A DNA stretch of 64,000 bases from Undibacterium paludis (GTDB taxonomy: Bacteria; Pseudomonadota; Gammaproteobacteria; Burkholderiales; Burkholderiaceae_D). The stretch lies in the NCBI RefSeq assembly GCF_022568815.1, contig NZ_JAKZHX010000021.1:29490-93489 (forward strand), written 5' to 3'. Position numbers and translations under genes: made by a program. Under the pieces are notes generated by a model. It searched no databases and was not told the DNA's origin. It saw only the letters and a program-made list of their open reading frames with translations. Positions 51,888 to 60,896 of this stretch are shown piece by piece; position 1 is the stretch's first letter; each line of letters begins with the position of its first letter.

Positions 51888-53252
51888 ATGATGCTATCAG
51901 AATTCATTGAAACAATTGATGAATGGATATTAGACGGATATTTTGTTGACATTCGTTACATCGCCATTGATATCGCTGGGCAACTAATTTTGTCAGATGC
52001 GTCAATGAAGTTTACCCCACGCTCATTAGGCATTGACATGAATTTCGAAATATGTTCAGAGGGTCTTTGCTTGGGCATAAAACAATTCTGCGCTGCTAAT
52101 AAAAAAGATTGCATTGAATTAATTAAGAACGCCATGGATGGGACTATTTTAATAAATGGTCGTACTATGACTTTGCCCGGAGTTGATTCATTAAACTATT
52201 ATTCAAAAATGGCACATCGTGACATTTGGGAATCGCAGCCTCATCTTCAAATTAGTAGAAATCAATTCCCTCCGTTATTACCTGCTGAATTAATTAAATT
52301 TGATAACTGTTTAAGATTATCCTCTCCACCATTTGACGGACTTAAAGACGCAGGTGGAGAAATGGGACTACGCACACCCGGCACTTTCGCAGACCCAGCA
52401 ACAATCAATATTTATGCGGGTTCGCCAGCAGATATTTCATTAGCGGAATACAAACTATTTAATGAGAAATTAAATCTTAAAATAGTTGCTCACGCATCAT
52501 TTGACGTCAGTAAAATTAATTTGGCTATTAGGGGAGTTCCGACAGTTGGCCTAAAGCATCGCGTCAATCTAACCGACAAAATTATTTGGAAAGACGTAGA
52601 AGGCGATATACGACCTGGTAGCTATGAATGTGAACTTTCTGGTGCCCATAGTGCTCTTGCAATGTTAATGATTGGCAAATCTCTTGTCCGACGGCAATGG
52701 TGCATAGACGAAAGTCGCACCGACAATATGCGATTGGTAGCTATACAAACATTTGAAACTGAAAGGCTGAATACTTATAACGCTATTTTCAACTCCCCTG
52801 AAAACCAAACCGCGTTTGAAAAGGGAATTGCTTGCTTAATGTTCGCATGTGGATTTTCAACTGTAAGTCCCTTGAATAATGATGCACCTGACATAATTCT
52901 GACGACGCCTGGTGGCAAATTAATATTGATTGAATGCACTTTAAAAATTGCTGACTACGCAAATAAAGTCGGAAAACTTATTGACAGGAAGCGGTTGCTT
53001 TCAAAGAGACTTCAATTGATGAATTTGCCATCTTATGTTCACGGTATTCTTGTGTGTGCATCCCCTGGAGATCAGATTGCAATAAATTCAGATCAAATTC
53101 AAGATCACGAAATTATTCTGCTCGACAGGGAAGATTTGGAATCAATATTTAATCGAACAAAAAGTATTGTTGATCCAGATAGATTTATAGAAGATTTACA
53201 AAAAAGAAAATCTTATGGCCTTGAAATTAGTCAACAGAATTTACCTTTTTGA
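51888..53252 (+). CDS. Putative PD-(D/E)XK nuclease of AT-rich island
   Basis: 454 residues. The N-terminal ~300 residues are of mixed beta/alpha character with no recognised domain. The C-terminal part (about 305-400) has the layout of a restriction-endonuclease fold: Glu311 in AFEKGIACLMFACGF, Asp335 in NDAPDIILTT, and Glu349 in KLILIECTLK, where Lys353 could replace the usual lysine. The helix with KLIDRKRLLSKRL follows, as in Mrr-like nucleases. AT-rich codon use suggests transfer. Probably partnered with the small membrane protein upstream. Nuclease activity is inferred from motif spacing only. Confidence 0.65.
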   Translation: MMLSEFIETIDEWILDGYFVDIRYIAIDIAGQLILSDASMKFTPRSLGIDMNFEICSEGLCLGIKQFCAANKKDCIELIKNAMDGTILINGRTMTLPGVDSLNYYSKMAHRDIWESQPHLQISRNQFPPLLPAELIKFDNCLRLSSPPFDGLKDAGGEMGLRTPGTFADPATINIYAGSPADISLAEYKLFNEKLNLKIVAHASFDVSKINLAIRGVPTVGLKHRVNLTDKIIWKDVEGDIRPGSYECELSGAHSALAMLMIGKSLVRRQWCIDESRTDNMRLVAIQTFETERLNTYNAIFNSPENQTAFEKGIACLMFACGFSTVSPLNNDAPDIILTTPGGKLILIECTLKIADYANKVGKLIDRKRLLSKRLQLMNLPSYVHGILVCASPGDQIAINSDQIQDHEIILLDREDLESIFNRTKSIVDPDRFIEDLQKRKSYGLEISQQNLPF

Positions 53253-53521
53253 GAAAAACCGCGAATGCTATTTTGTTTGCCCCCCCCTCAGATTTCTACC
53301 TTATTCACTTCCGGTCTAATGGCTAAAGCAAATTTTTCAATTTACTTTACGAAAAACACCTGCCATCTCCTCCTTGATAATTTAAGTTGACATTACAAGT
53401 ACAATGTATTTACTTACAACAATATCAATCTGATGCGCCATATCGTGCAAGTCTGACCGTGGCAGACAAGCAGTGAAGCTGCCCTTATCTGCTTAAGATA
53501 TATCCAAGAAAGGCAACACCC
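53253..53521. other. AT-rich intergenic region after the nuclease gene
   Basis: About 270 bases with no gene or clear terminator. The DUF4287 promoter is expected near its right end; AAGAAAGG lies shortly before that start. Confidence 0.4.
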
Positions 53522-53737
53522 ATGTCAAACGAAGAAAAAGTCAAAGGCCCTGCTTCTTATTTCCCATCAATAGAAAAGAAGTATGGCAAGCCTATACGGC
53601 ACTGGCTGGACCTGGTTCAGCAGAACAAAGGATTGAAGCATATGGAGATTGTTAACAAGCTCAAGGCGGAGCATGAGCTGGGGCATGGGCATGCCAATGC
53701 GATTGTTGCCTATGCCTTGGGTGATGGCAAAAAGTAG
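53522..53737 (+). CDS. DUF4287 domain protein
   Basis: 71 residues. The pattern SYFPSIEKKYGKPIRHWLDL, then GLKHMEIVNKLKAEHELGHG and HANAIVAYALG, matches the small DUF4287 family (helical, often fused to DUF5655). Function unknown. The composition is closer to the chromosome than the preceding island genes. The start follows AAAGG. Confidence 0.85.
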   Translation: MSNEEKVKGPASYFPSIEKKYGKPIRHWLDLVQQNKGLKHMEIVNKLKAEHELGHGHANAIVAYALGDGKK

Positions 53738-53800
53738 TTTGCCAATTGCGATGGTCAGGTGACTGGCACTTGCTTAGTGCTCTGGAAATTATTTTACTAT

Positions 53801-54041
53801 AGGCCTTACGCAAAACCACCCCAGCTGCGTTGTAGCTGACCGTACTTTCCAATTCGTCATACCCGCGCAGGCGGGCACCCATGCCTGATCAGCCTTGCCT
53901 GTCTTGCTGTCTGCACGGTTGATCAACGATGGATTCCCGCTAAAAGCAGGCGGGAATGACGATTTGGGGTGCATTGTGCTCATTGTGGAATCTATGCATA
54001 GCCGACGCAAAAACCGTCTGGGACAATTTCGCGTAAGTCCT
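53801..54041. mobile_element. MITE-like element, copy 3 of 3
   Basis: 241 bases with both terminal repeats (AGGCCTTACGCAAAA and TTTCGCGTAAGTCCT) and the same internal hairpins as copy 1. Its body differs from copy 1 by scattered substitutions and a ~13-base deletion near the right end. It follows the DUF4287 gene and precedes the amino-sugar operon's end. Confidence 0.8.
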
Positions 54042-54073
54042 GTACTGGAATAATTTCCAGAGCCAGCTCCTTA

Positions 54074-55174
54074 TTACCGGCCTAGCGCCACGCTCTTGCT
54101 GTCAAACACATGGCATCTTTGTGCAGGCAGTTGTATGCACAGTTCGGCACCCGGATACTGGTCGCTGGTGTCGGCGGGCAGTTTGATGGCGAACAGGTTT
54201 TCTTCGCCGGCGATGGTGGCGTAGACAATGGCGGCGTCGCCCAGGTGTTCGACGAAGCTGATGCAGACTTCAAGCTGGTTGGTCTGTTCTTTCGTTTGCG
54301 ATGCGAGCAAAACATGTTCTGCACGTATGCCCAGGCTGACTTCATCGCCTGCTTGCAAATTGCTGCTGTCTATGCCGGTCTTGATGTGGGTGCCAGAAGC
54401 GAGTTGCAGTTCACATTCATTCGCTGAGCTGTGCACTACCCTGGCCTTGAGAATGTTCATCTTCGGTGAGCCGAGGAAGCCTGCGACGAAGAGGTTGGCT
54501 GGTTTGTCGTAGAGTTCCAGCGGTACGCCCACCTGCTCTATCTTGCCGCCGTTGAAGACGGCGATGCGCTGGCCCAGGGTCATGGCTTCTACCTGGTCAT
54601 GGGTGACATAGATCATGGTGGCGCGCAGGTCGCGGTGCAGCTTGCTTAACTCTATGCGCATCTGCACGCGCAGGCTGGCGTCGAGGTTGCTCAGGGGTTC
54701 ATCAAACAAAAACAGGCCAGGCTTGCGGACAATGGCGCGGCCGATGGCGACGCGCTGGCGCTGGCCGCCGGACAGGTCGCGCGGCTTGCGTTGCAGCAGG
54801 TGGCTCATTTGCAGGATGCCGGCGGCATGCTGCACGGCGGCGTCTATATCGGCCTTGCTCATTTTGGAAAGACTCAGGCTGAAGGCCATGTTGTCGTACA
54901 CGCTCATGTGCGGGTAGAGCGCATAGGACTGGAACACCATGGCCAGGCCGCGTTTGGCTGCGGGCAGGTCATTGGCCAGCGCATCGTTGATGTAGAGCTG
55001 GCCGGCGCTGATGTCTTCAAGGCCGGCGATCATGCGCAGCAGGGTCGATTTGCCGCAGCCCGAGGGGCCGACAAAGACCATGAATTCACCATCGTGCACT
55101 TGCAGGTCTATGCCTTGCAAGACCTGGTTGCTGCCATAGGATTTGCTGATCTGCTGTAGTCTGACTGCGGCCAT
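54074..55174 (-). CDS. Sugar ABC transporter ATP-binding protein (MalK/UgpC type)
   Basis: 366 residues. Walker A is GPSGCGKSTLLRMIAGLE near residue 40, the signature LSGGQRQRVAIGRA, Walker B LFLFDEPLSNLD, and the D- and H-loops follow. The C-terminal ~130 residues form the TOBE/MalK regulatory domain. It is the last gene of the operon and should energise the two permeases encoded at 56.7-58.4 kb. MalK-type subunits often serve several transporters. It starts 11 bases after the GH3 gene. Confidence 0.94.
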   Translation of the reverse strand: MAAVRLQQISKSYGSNQVLQGIDLQVHDGEFMVFVGPSGCGKSTLLRMIAGLEDISAGQLYINDALANDLPAAKRGLAMVFQSYALYPHMSVYDNMAFSLSLSKMSKADIDAAVQHAAGILQMSHLLQRKPRDLSGGQRQRVAIGRAIVRKPGLFLFDEPLSNLDASLRVQMRIELSKLHRDLRATMIYVTHDQVEAMTLGQRIAVFNGGKIEQVGVPLELYDKPANLFVAGFLGSPKMNILKARVVHSSANECELQLASGTHIKTGIDSSNLQAGDEVSLGIRAEHVLLASQTKEQTNQLEVCISFVEHLGDAAIVYATIAGEENLFAIKLPADTSDQYPGAELCIQLPAQRCHVFDSKSVALGR

Positions 55175-55185
55175 CCCTGTATCCC

Positions 55186-56718
55186 TTACACCGCAGCGGA
55201 TGAAAAACCGGCAACCGGTATCTTGCCACTGGCGACAACTTCACCGGCAAACCAGGCGCGTGCGGCATCGATGGCAGGTGGCGCAAAGCCATAGGTGATC
55301 AGTGCCGGGGCGGCGATGTCCAGCATCTGGAAGGGGTTCCACAGGACCAGGTGCAGGTCAGGCTTCCAGCTGTCGCGCACCTGTTTGCTATAGCGTATGC
55401 GTACGGTAGAAGCCAGGATCACGAAACGGCCATCGTCAGGCAAGGCGCTCCAGTCAAAGCTGTTGGCATTGTCAAAGGTGACGGTATCGACATCGTAGAG
55501 GCTGGCCAGCATGCTGCTGACCTTGCTGGCGGGGATGCCGGCTTCAGACACACCGTCGCTGACGACGTCGGCGCTGATGACCAGGCGCACCTTGCTGCCT
55601 CTGGCTGGCGCCTGTGCATTGCCGTCGGTAGTCAAGCCGCGCTTCCAGGCATTGGACATGAGTATGCGGTCTGCCAGGTCGGTCTGGTAGGCAGCATCAA
55701 TGCAGGGATAGGTTCTGGTCAGCTGGCTGATGCGGGCTAGCTTTTGCTGCACCTCTGCCTGGCTGATCTGGCCGGACAAAATGACTTCTGTCAGCGCACT
55801 CAGGGTTTCGAGCTGGGTTTCTGTGGTGCCCAGCGCCATCACCATATCAGCACCCGCCAGCAAGGCGCGCACGGCGGCATTGCCGACGCCGTAGCGGCCA
55901 GCGATGGCGTGCATGTCCATGCCGTCGGTAATGACAACGCCCTTGAAGTTCCACTGATCACGCAGGATGCCGGTCAGGATGGGTCTGGACATGGTGGCCG
56001 GGTTTTCTGCATCGAGTGCCGGGTAGACAATGTGTGCTGTCATCATGGCAGGGGCATTGCGGCTGACTGCCGCCTGGAAAGGTGCCAGCTCCAGCGCCTG
56101 CAATTCTTCCAGGGTCTTGTTGACGGTGGGCAGGTCGCGGTGGGAATCGACATTGGTGTCGCCATGGCCGGGGAAATGTTTGACACAGCAGGCCACGCCT
56201 TCGGCCAGACTGCCATCCATCCAGGCCAGCGCCAGTTCACTGGCGCGCCTGGGGTCAGAGCCAAATGAGCGTTCAGAAATAACGGGATTATCGACGTTGT
56301 TGTTCAAATCCAGCACCGGTGCAAAATTCCAGTTGAAGCCCAGGGCCTTGACGCCACGGGCCACGGCAGCACCCACCTGGCGGCACAGGTCAGCATCGTT
56401 ACCTGCCCCCAGCGACATTGCCGCCGGGGGCTGCGGTACCCAGGTTGAGCGTACGACTGCCCCACCTTCCTGATCGATGCCTATCAACGCCTCCTCCCCC
56501 AAGACTAAGCGCAGATCAGCCGTCAGTTTTTTCAACTGGATTTCGTCGACCATGTTTTGCCTGAACAGGCACATGGCGCGGATGTAGTTGTCTTTTAAAA
56601 ATTGTGCAGATTCATTGTCAAGACTGGTGATGGGCATGCGTATCATCACCAGCTGGCCTGCCTGGCGGCGCGCTGCCTCGCGTGTCAGTGTCTGTTCTGT
56701 CTTGTTGTCTTGCGTCAT
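55186..56718 (-). CDS. Glycoside hydrolase family 3, NagZ-like beta-N-acetylhexosaminidase
   Basis: 510 residues, longer than NagZ (about 340). The catalytic barrel has GIDQEGGAVVRST, the NagZ His/Asp signature KHFPGHGDTNVDSHRDLP, and ITDGMDMHAI with the likely nucleophile Asp. Residues beyond ~360 form an extra C-terminal domain (VRLVISADVVSDGVSEAGIP, FVILASTVRIR). No signal peptide, so it acts in the cytosol, cleaving imported GlcNAc-linked sugars such as chitobiose or murein fragments. It overlaps the permease by four bases. Confidence 0.9.
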   Translation of the reverse strand: MTQDNKTEQTLTREAARRQAGQLVMIRMPITSLDNESAQFLKDNYIRAMCLFRQNMVDEIQLKKLTADLRLVLGEEALIGIDQEGGAVVRSTWVPQPPAAMSLGAGNDADLCRQVGAAVARGVKALGFNWNFAPVLDLNNNVDNPVISERSFGSDPRRASELALAWMDGSLAEGVACCVKHFPGHGDTNVDSHRDLPTVNKTLEELQALELAPFQAAVSRNAPAMMTAHIVYPALDAENPATMSRPILTGILRDQWNFKGVVITDGMDMHAIAGRYGVGNAAVRALLAGADMVMALGTTETQLETLSALTEVILSGQISQAEVQQKLARISQLTRTYPCIDAAYQTDLADRILMSNAWKRGLTTDGNAQAPARGSKVRLVISADVVSDGVSEAGIPASKVSSMLASLYDVDTVTFDNANSFDWSALPDDGRFVILASTVRIRYSKQVRDSWKPDLHLVLWNPFQMLDIAAPALITYGFAPPAIDAARAWFAGEVVASGKIPVAGFSSAAV

Positions 56719-57542
56719 TTCACTGCTCCATCCATGCCGCGCATAAAAAAGCGCTGGGTAAATAAAAAGGCGATCAATATCGGTGCCACTGTCAAAATGG
56801 TCCCTGCCGCAATCACGCGGGTGCTGCTGCCATAGGTGCCACGTAAATACAGCACACCTGCTGAGAGGGGGAAATCTTCCGGTTTGCTGATGACTATTGA
56901 AGGCCAGATGTATTCATTCCAGGCCTCCACGGCAGTCAGTATGCCGACTGTCGCCAGCCAGGGTGTGATCAGGGGCAGGACGATGCGGTAAAAAATGGTC
57001 CACTCGCTGGCACCGTCAACACGCGCCGCGTCAAGCAGGTCTTGCGGCACTTCATCAAAGGCCTGTTTGAGCAAGAGCACGGACACGGCAGTCACCACAT
57101 TGGGCAGCACGACAGCCGTATAGGTATTGACCAGACCTATCTTGGTCATGGTGATGAAGTTGACCAGGAAGTTGACTTCAGACGGCAATATCATGGTGGC
57201 CAGTATCACGCCCATGACGAGCCTGCTGCCGCTGAACTGCATGCGTGACAAGGGATAGGCCGCCAGCGAGCAGACCAGCAGCTTGCCTGCCACCGTCGCC
57301 AGCGTGATCAGCAGCGAATTCTTGAAAAAAGCGAGAATGGGTATCACCCGGAAAGCCTCGCTGAAATTGGCCAGCGACACGCCATGCGGCCAGAAGGTGG
57401 GCGGGAATTCAAACAGATTGCCTTCGGTCGACATCGCCACCACCAGCGTCCACCAGAACGGGAAAATGCAGACGAGGGCAATCAGGCAGAGCAAGCTGTA
57501 TTGCCCGGTTTTTTTCAGCCGCTTGTTGATCTGTGCGCTCAT
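56715..57542 (-). CDS. Sugar ABC transporter permease (MalG type)
   Basis: 275 residues from the ATG at 57542, which overlaps the upstream permease's stop by four bases. Six membrane segments; the EAA loop reads EVPQDLLDAARVDGASEWTI. An N-terminal extension in the longer frame is an overlap artefact. With the MalF-type partner it forms the pore of a carbohydrate importer, here probably for GlcNAc oligomers. Confidence 0.93.
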   Translation of the reverse strand: MSAQINKRLKKTGQYSLLCLIALVCIFPFWWTLVVAMSTEGNLFEFPPTFWPHGVSLANFSEAFRVIPILAFFKNSLLITLATVAGKLLVCSLAAYPLSRMQFSGSRLVMGVILATMILPSEVNFLVNFITMTKIGLVNTYTAVVLPNVVTAVSVLLLKQAFDEVPQDLLDAARVDGASEWTIFYRIVLPLITPWLATVGILTAVEAWNEYIWPSIVISKPEDFPLSAGVLYLRGTYGSSTRVIAAGTILTVAPILIAFLFTQRFFMRGMDGAVK

Positions 57543-58432
57543 TCCCTGTGCTCCGGCTTGAGTTTGCGCAGGCAGACAAAGGCGATGGCCATGCAGCACA
57601 ATGACACCACAAAACTGGCGGCCAGGCCACGTGGCAGCTTCAGATGTTTCAGCCCCTGGTCATAGGCATAATACAGCGCCGTAAAGGTAGAATTCATCGG
57701 CCCGCCCTGGGTCAGCACATCGACTTCCTGATAAGCCTTTAGTGCCGCCAGGACAGACATGATGCTGCAGATCAGTATGGTCGGTTTCAGCATGGGCACG
57801 GTAATGCGCCAGAAGCGTTGCCAGCGGTTGGCGCCATCGAGTATGGCAGCTTCTTGCATTTCGCCAGGGATGGATTGCAGGGCCGCCAGGTACATCACCA
57901 TATACCAGCCCAGGCCGCGCCAGAAAGACACAAACATCACGGCAAACAGGGCCAGCACATCATCCGACAGCCAGCCCAGCGGTGCGCTGATCAGGTGCAA
58001 TTGCAGCAGCACATAGTTGAGCGTGCCCTGTTCATGGAACATGAAGCCCCACATGATGCCAACCACTGAAACCGTCGTCACCACCGGCACATAGTAAGCC
58101 GCGCGGAACCAGCGTATGCCCGGCAGCTGGTTATTGACCAGCACGGCCAGGCTGATCGCGCCCAGTTGCGTAAACGGGACGACCAGCAGGAACAGCAGGG
58201 AATTCTTCAACCCGGTCATGAACATGTCGTTGGCAAACAGGGCGCGATAATTGGCCAGGCCCACCCAGTGCACTTCACGTATCAGGCTGAAGTCAGTGAA
58301 GCTCAGGTAAGAGCCGTACATCACAGGCCAGAATGAAAACATCAGCAGCAACAATAGCGCCGGTGCCAGGAAGGCATAGGCCAGCAGGTTGCGTTTTTTT
58401 GCCGCGTTCGTCGTGGTGGTCATGGCTGTCAT
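57539..58432 (-). CDS. Sugar ABC transporter permease (MalF/UgpA type)
   Basis: 297 residues, six membrane segments. The EAA loop is SIPGEMQEAAILDGANRWQR, and the start has FLAPALLLLLMFSFWPVMYG. The real start may be an ATG at residue 4. It follows the binding-protein gene by 14 bases. It forms the other half of the pore for the sugar importer. Confidence 0.93.
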   Translation of the reverse strand: MTAMTTTTNAAKKRNLLAYAFLAPALLLLLMFSFWPVMYGSYLSFTDFSLIREVHWVGLANYRALFANDMFMTGLKNSLLFLLVVPFTQLGAISLAVLVNNQLPGIRWFRAAYYVPVVTTVSVVGIMWGFMFHEQGTLNYVLLQLHLISAPLGWLSDDVLALFAVMFVSFWRGLGWYMVMYLAALQSIPGEMQEAAILDGANRWQRFWRITVPMLKPTILICSIMSVLAALKAYQEVDVLTQGGPMNSTFTALYYAYDQGLKHLKLPRGLAASFVVSLCCMAIAFVCLRKLKPEHRE

Positions 58433-58446
58433 GGCTGCTATTGTTG

Positions 58447-59757
58447 TTATGGTTGCTTCAGTGCCTGCAATTTGCGGTTCCAGATGACGACAGCTTCATC
58501 CATGGCTTCTTGTATATCGCGCTTGCCTGTTACTCCTGCTTCTACTGCCTTGACCAGGAAACGGCGCAGTTCATCATAATCATCAATGCCGCTGACATAC
58601 AGGCTGCGCGCCGCATTCATGGAATTGGCGGCAACCGCCAGCGCCTGTTCTGACGCACCGGCATTGGCAGGGATTTTTTTGAAGTAGGGATTAGCCAGCG
58701 CCTGCTTGGTGGTCGGCATGACACCGGCCAGGCGGGCAAAGGCAAGCTGGTTGGCGTCGCTGGTCAAAAAGCGGGCGAAGGCGGCGACCTCGGGCAGGTC
58801 TTTTTTCTTGACGCCTTTGGGGATGGCGAAATGGAACATCCAGCCACCGTCATTGATACCGGTCGGCCCAGGCGGCACAGGGAAGATGCCGGTCTGTGCA
58901 TAGATATCAGGTGCGTCGGTCTGTATGCGCCTGATGGCGGTCGGTGCGCTGACCATGACACCGAGACGGCCACCCAGATAGGCATCGACCACGGCAGGGA
59001 AATTGTCTTCGGCAAACAGCTTGTCTTTCAAAAAACCACCTGCCTTGTAGGTGGCAGCCAGCTTCTTGAGCAGCATGATGTGCGCTGGCGAGTTGAACAC
59101 GGCCCTGCCGTCATGCATCAGCTCCAGCCCCTGTTGCATGAAGAAGCCGTCGATCTTGCCCAGTGCCGGTGCGTAGCCGGGCTTGCCGGTTTTGCTGGCG
59201 ATCAGTGCGGCCTGGGCCAGCAATTCATCCATGCTTTTTGGCGCCTGGGTAATGCCTGCCGCCGCCAGCATCTTGCGGTTATAGGCAATCACGTTGACGT
59301 TACTGTAATGCGGGAAGCCATATACCTTGCCATTGAAGCGCAGGTCAGCCAGGGCGGCGTCGGTGTAGTCATTGCTGGCGTCAGGCGCGGTGAGCCAGGC
59401 ATCGACAGGTTCCAGCAAGCCATCACGCGCCATTTCTTCTGCCCAGGGCACACTGAGGTTGACCAGTGCCGGTGGCGTACCGGCAGCGATGGCGGTGATG
59501 AGCTTCAATTGCAAGATATCCCAAGGGAAGTCTACCCATTCCAGCTTGATGCCGGGGTGTTGTGCCTCATAGGTTTTGACAACTTCTTGAAAATACGGGA
59601 TGAACTTGGGCTTTAAGCTCATGGTCCAGAATTCGATTTTCTGGGCTGCACAGGCGTTGCCAGACAGAGCCAGAGTCAGACTCAGGCTGAGTAAAAACAG
59701 GCACAGGTACTGCCGAAATTGACCGATAAGTCCTGTGCCCTTAAAGAGGTTATTCAT
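58447..59757 (-). CDS. Sugar ABC transporter substrate-binding protein
   Basis: 436 residues from the ATG at 59757, which follows GGGGAG; an earlier frame start at 59784 lacks support. The signal peptide (LCLFLLSLSLTLALSGNACA) is cleaved near CAAQKIEFW. The mature part is a two-lobe type I carbohydrate-binding protein (ExtraCellular SBP family 1), with WVDFPWDILQLKLITAIAAG and GVMPTTKQALANPYFKKI. It captures the imported sugar in the periplasm; amino-sugar oligomers are inferred from the operon. Confidence 0.93.
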   Translation of the reverse strand: MNNLFKGTGLIGQFRQYLCLFLLSLSLTLALSGNACAAQKIEFWTMSLKPKFIPYFQEVVKTYEAQHPGIKLEWVDFPWDILQLKLITAIAAGTPPALVNLSVPWAEEMARDGLLEPVDAWLTAPDASNDYTDAALADLRFNGKVYGFPHYSNVNVIAYNRKMLAAAGITQAPKSMDELLAQAALIASKTGKPGYAPALGKIDGFFMQQGLELMHDGRAVFNSPAHIMLLKKLAATYKAGGFLKDKLFAEDNFPAVVDAYLGGRLGVMVSAPTAIRRIQTDAPDIYAQTGIFPVPPGPTGINDGGWMFHFAIPKGVKKKDLPEVAAFARFLTSDANQLAFARLAGVMPTTKQALANPYFKKIPANAGASEQALAVAANSMNAARSLYVSGIDDYDELRRFLVKAVEAGVTGKRDIQEAMDEAVVIWNRKLQALKQP

Positions 59758-59823
59758 CAGATACTCCCCATTATTTTTAGGCAATCTTGCTTCTTATTCA
59801 TGTCAATATTGCCTTCATAAAAA

Positions 59824-59865
59824 ATACTGGGGGCAGTATCCATTTTTTAAGTTTTTAAAAAATGG
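59824..59865. promoter_or_regulatory. Two inverted repeats between the deaminase and the binding protein gene
   Basis: ATACTG/CAGTAT (59824-59839, four-base spacer GGGG) and an 11-base stem CCATTTTTTAA/TTAAAAAATGG (59840-59865, four-base loop) lie side by side. They fall just downstream of the SIS deaminase and upstream of the ABC genes. They could be an attenuator or RNA processing site raising the transporter dosage, or an internal operator. Confidence 0.6.
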
Positions 59866-59873
59866 GTAGCTGA

Positions 59874-60896
59874 TCAGTTGGTCTTGGTGACCTTGCTCAG
59901 ATGGCGTGGTTTATCCGGGTCCAGGCCACGTGCGATGGACAGGTTTGCCGCCATCATGTAGAAGGCTTGTATTGCAACCACAGGATCCAGGTCAGGCGTG
60001 GCAGCCACTGGCAGGGTCAGGTTACGCTCTTTGACGTCTTCCGGGGCAGCCAGCAGGACATTTGCGCCACGGCCACGCATCTCTTCAGCCAGGGCAACCA
60101 GGCCGGCTTGCGACGGGCCACGGGTGGCGAAAATCAGCAGGGGGTATCCGTCATGGATCAAGGCCATGGGGCCATGTTTGATTTCTGCCCCGCTAAAGGC
60201 TTCTGCCTGGATGACGGATGTTTCTTTGAACTTGAGCGCCGATTCCAGCGCCACAGGGAAGCTGATGCCACGACCCACCACCATGATGCGTGAAGCAGGC
60301 TGCAAGACTTCTATCGCCGGTGACCAGTCCAGTTTGGTCGCTGCCTGCAAGGATTCCGGCAACTGCTCTATCGCTGCCAGGAACTCTGCATCATTCTGCC
60401 AATGACCTGCCAGACGGGCGCCAGCCACCAGCGATGTGATGAAACTCTTGGTGGCAGCAACACTGAGTTCTGGCCCCGCGTGCAGGGGCATGGTCCACTC
60501 GGCATTTTGCGCCAGTGGCGAAGTGGCGTCATTGACCAGGGCGACCGTGGTTGCACCGCCTTCACGGAAATAACGGATAGGTTCAACCACGTCAGGGCTC
60601 TGGCCTGATTGCGAAATCGCAATCGCCAGTGCATCTTTGGCCAATAAAGGCGCCTTGTTCAGTGTCACCAGGGACATGGGCAATGAGGCGACGATGCGCC
60701 CTACCCTGGACATGATCAGGTATGCCGCGTAGTTGGCTGCATGGTCAGAACTGCCACGGGCAACGGTGACGACTGATGTGGGCGGTTTGGCGCGCAAGTG
60801 TGCGCCCAGGTCGGCGTAACGGTCACGCTCGTGTTTTAATTGTTCGGCGACGAAATCAGCGGAAGAGCTGGCTTCTTTAAGCATCTGCGAGGTCAA
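59874..60896 (-). CDS. SIS domain glucosamine-6-phosphate deaminase (NagB-II type)
   Basis: 340 residues from a TTG start at 60896, chosen because AAGGAG lies six bases before it; an ATG four codons later is the alternative. Two SIS domains are seen (VTVARGSSDHAANYAAYLIM and RIMVVGRGISFPVALESALK), similar to the isomerase half of GlmS without the glutaminase part. The operon position between nagA and a transporter marks it as NagB-II, converting GlcN6P to Fru6P and ammonia. A classical NagB is not in the cluster. Confidence 0.9.
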   Translation of the reverse strand: MTSQMLKEASSSADFVAEQLKHERDRYADLGAHLRAKPPTSVVTVARGSSDHAANYAAYLIMSRVGRIVASLPMSLVTLNKAPLLAKDALAIAISQSGQSPDVVEPIRYFREGGATTVALVNDATSPLAQNAEWTMPLHAGPELSVAATKSFITSLVAGARLAGHWQNDAEFLAAIEQLPESLQAATKLDWSPAIEVLQPASRIMVVGRGISFPVALESALKFKETSVIQAEAFSGAEIKHGPMALIHDGYPLLIFATRGPSQAGLVALAEEMRGRGANVLLAAPEDVKERNLTLPVAATPDLDPVVAIQAFYMMAANLSIARGLDPDKPRHLSKVTKTN

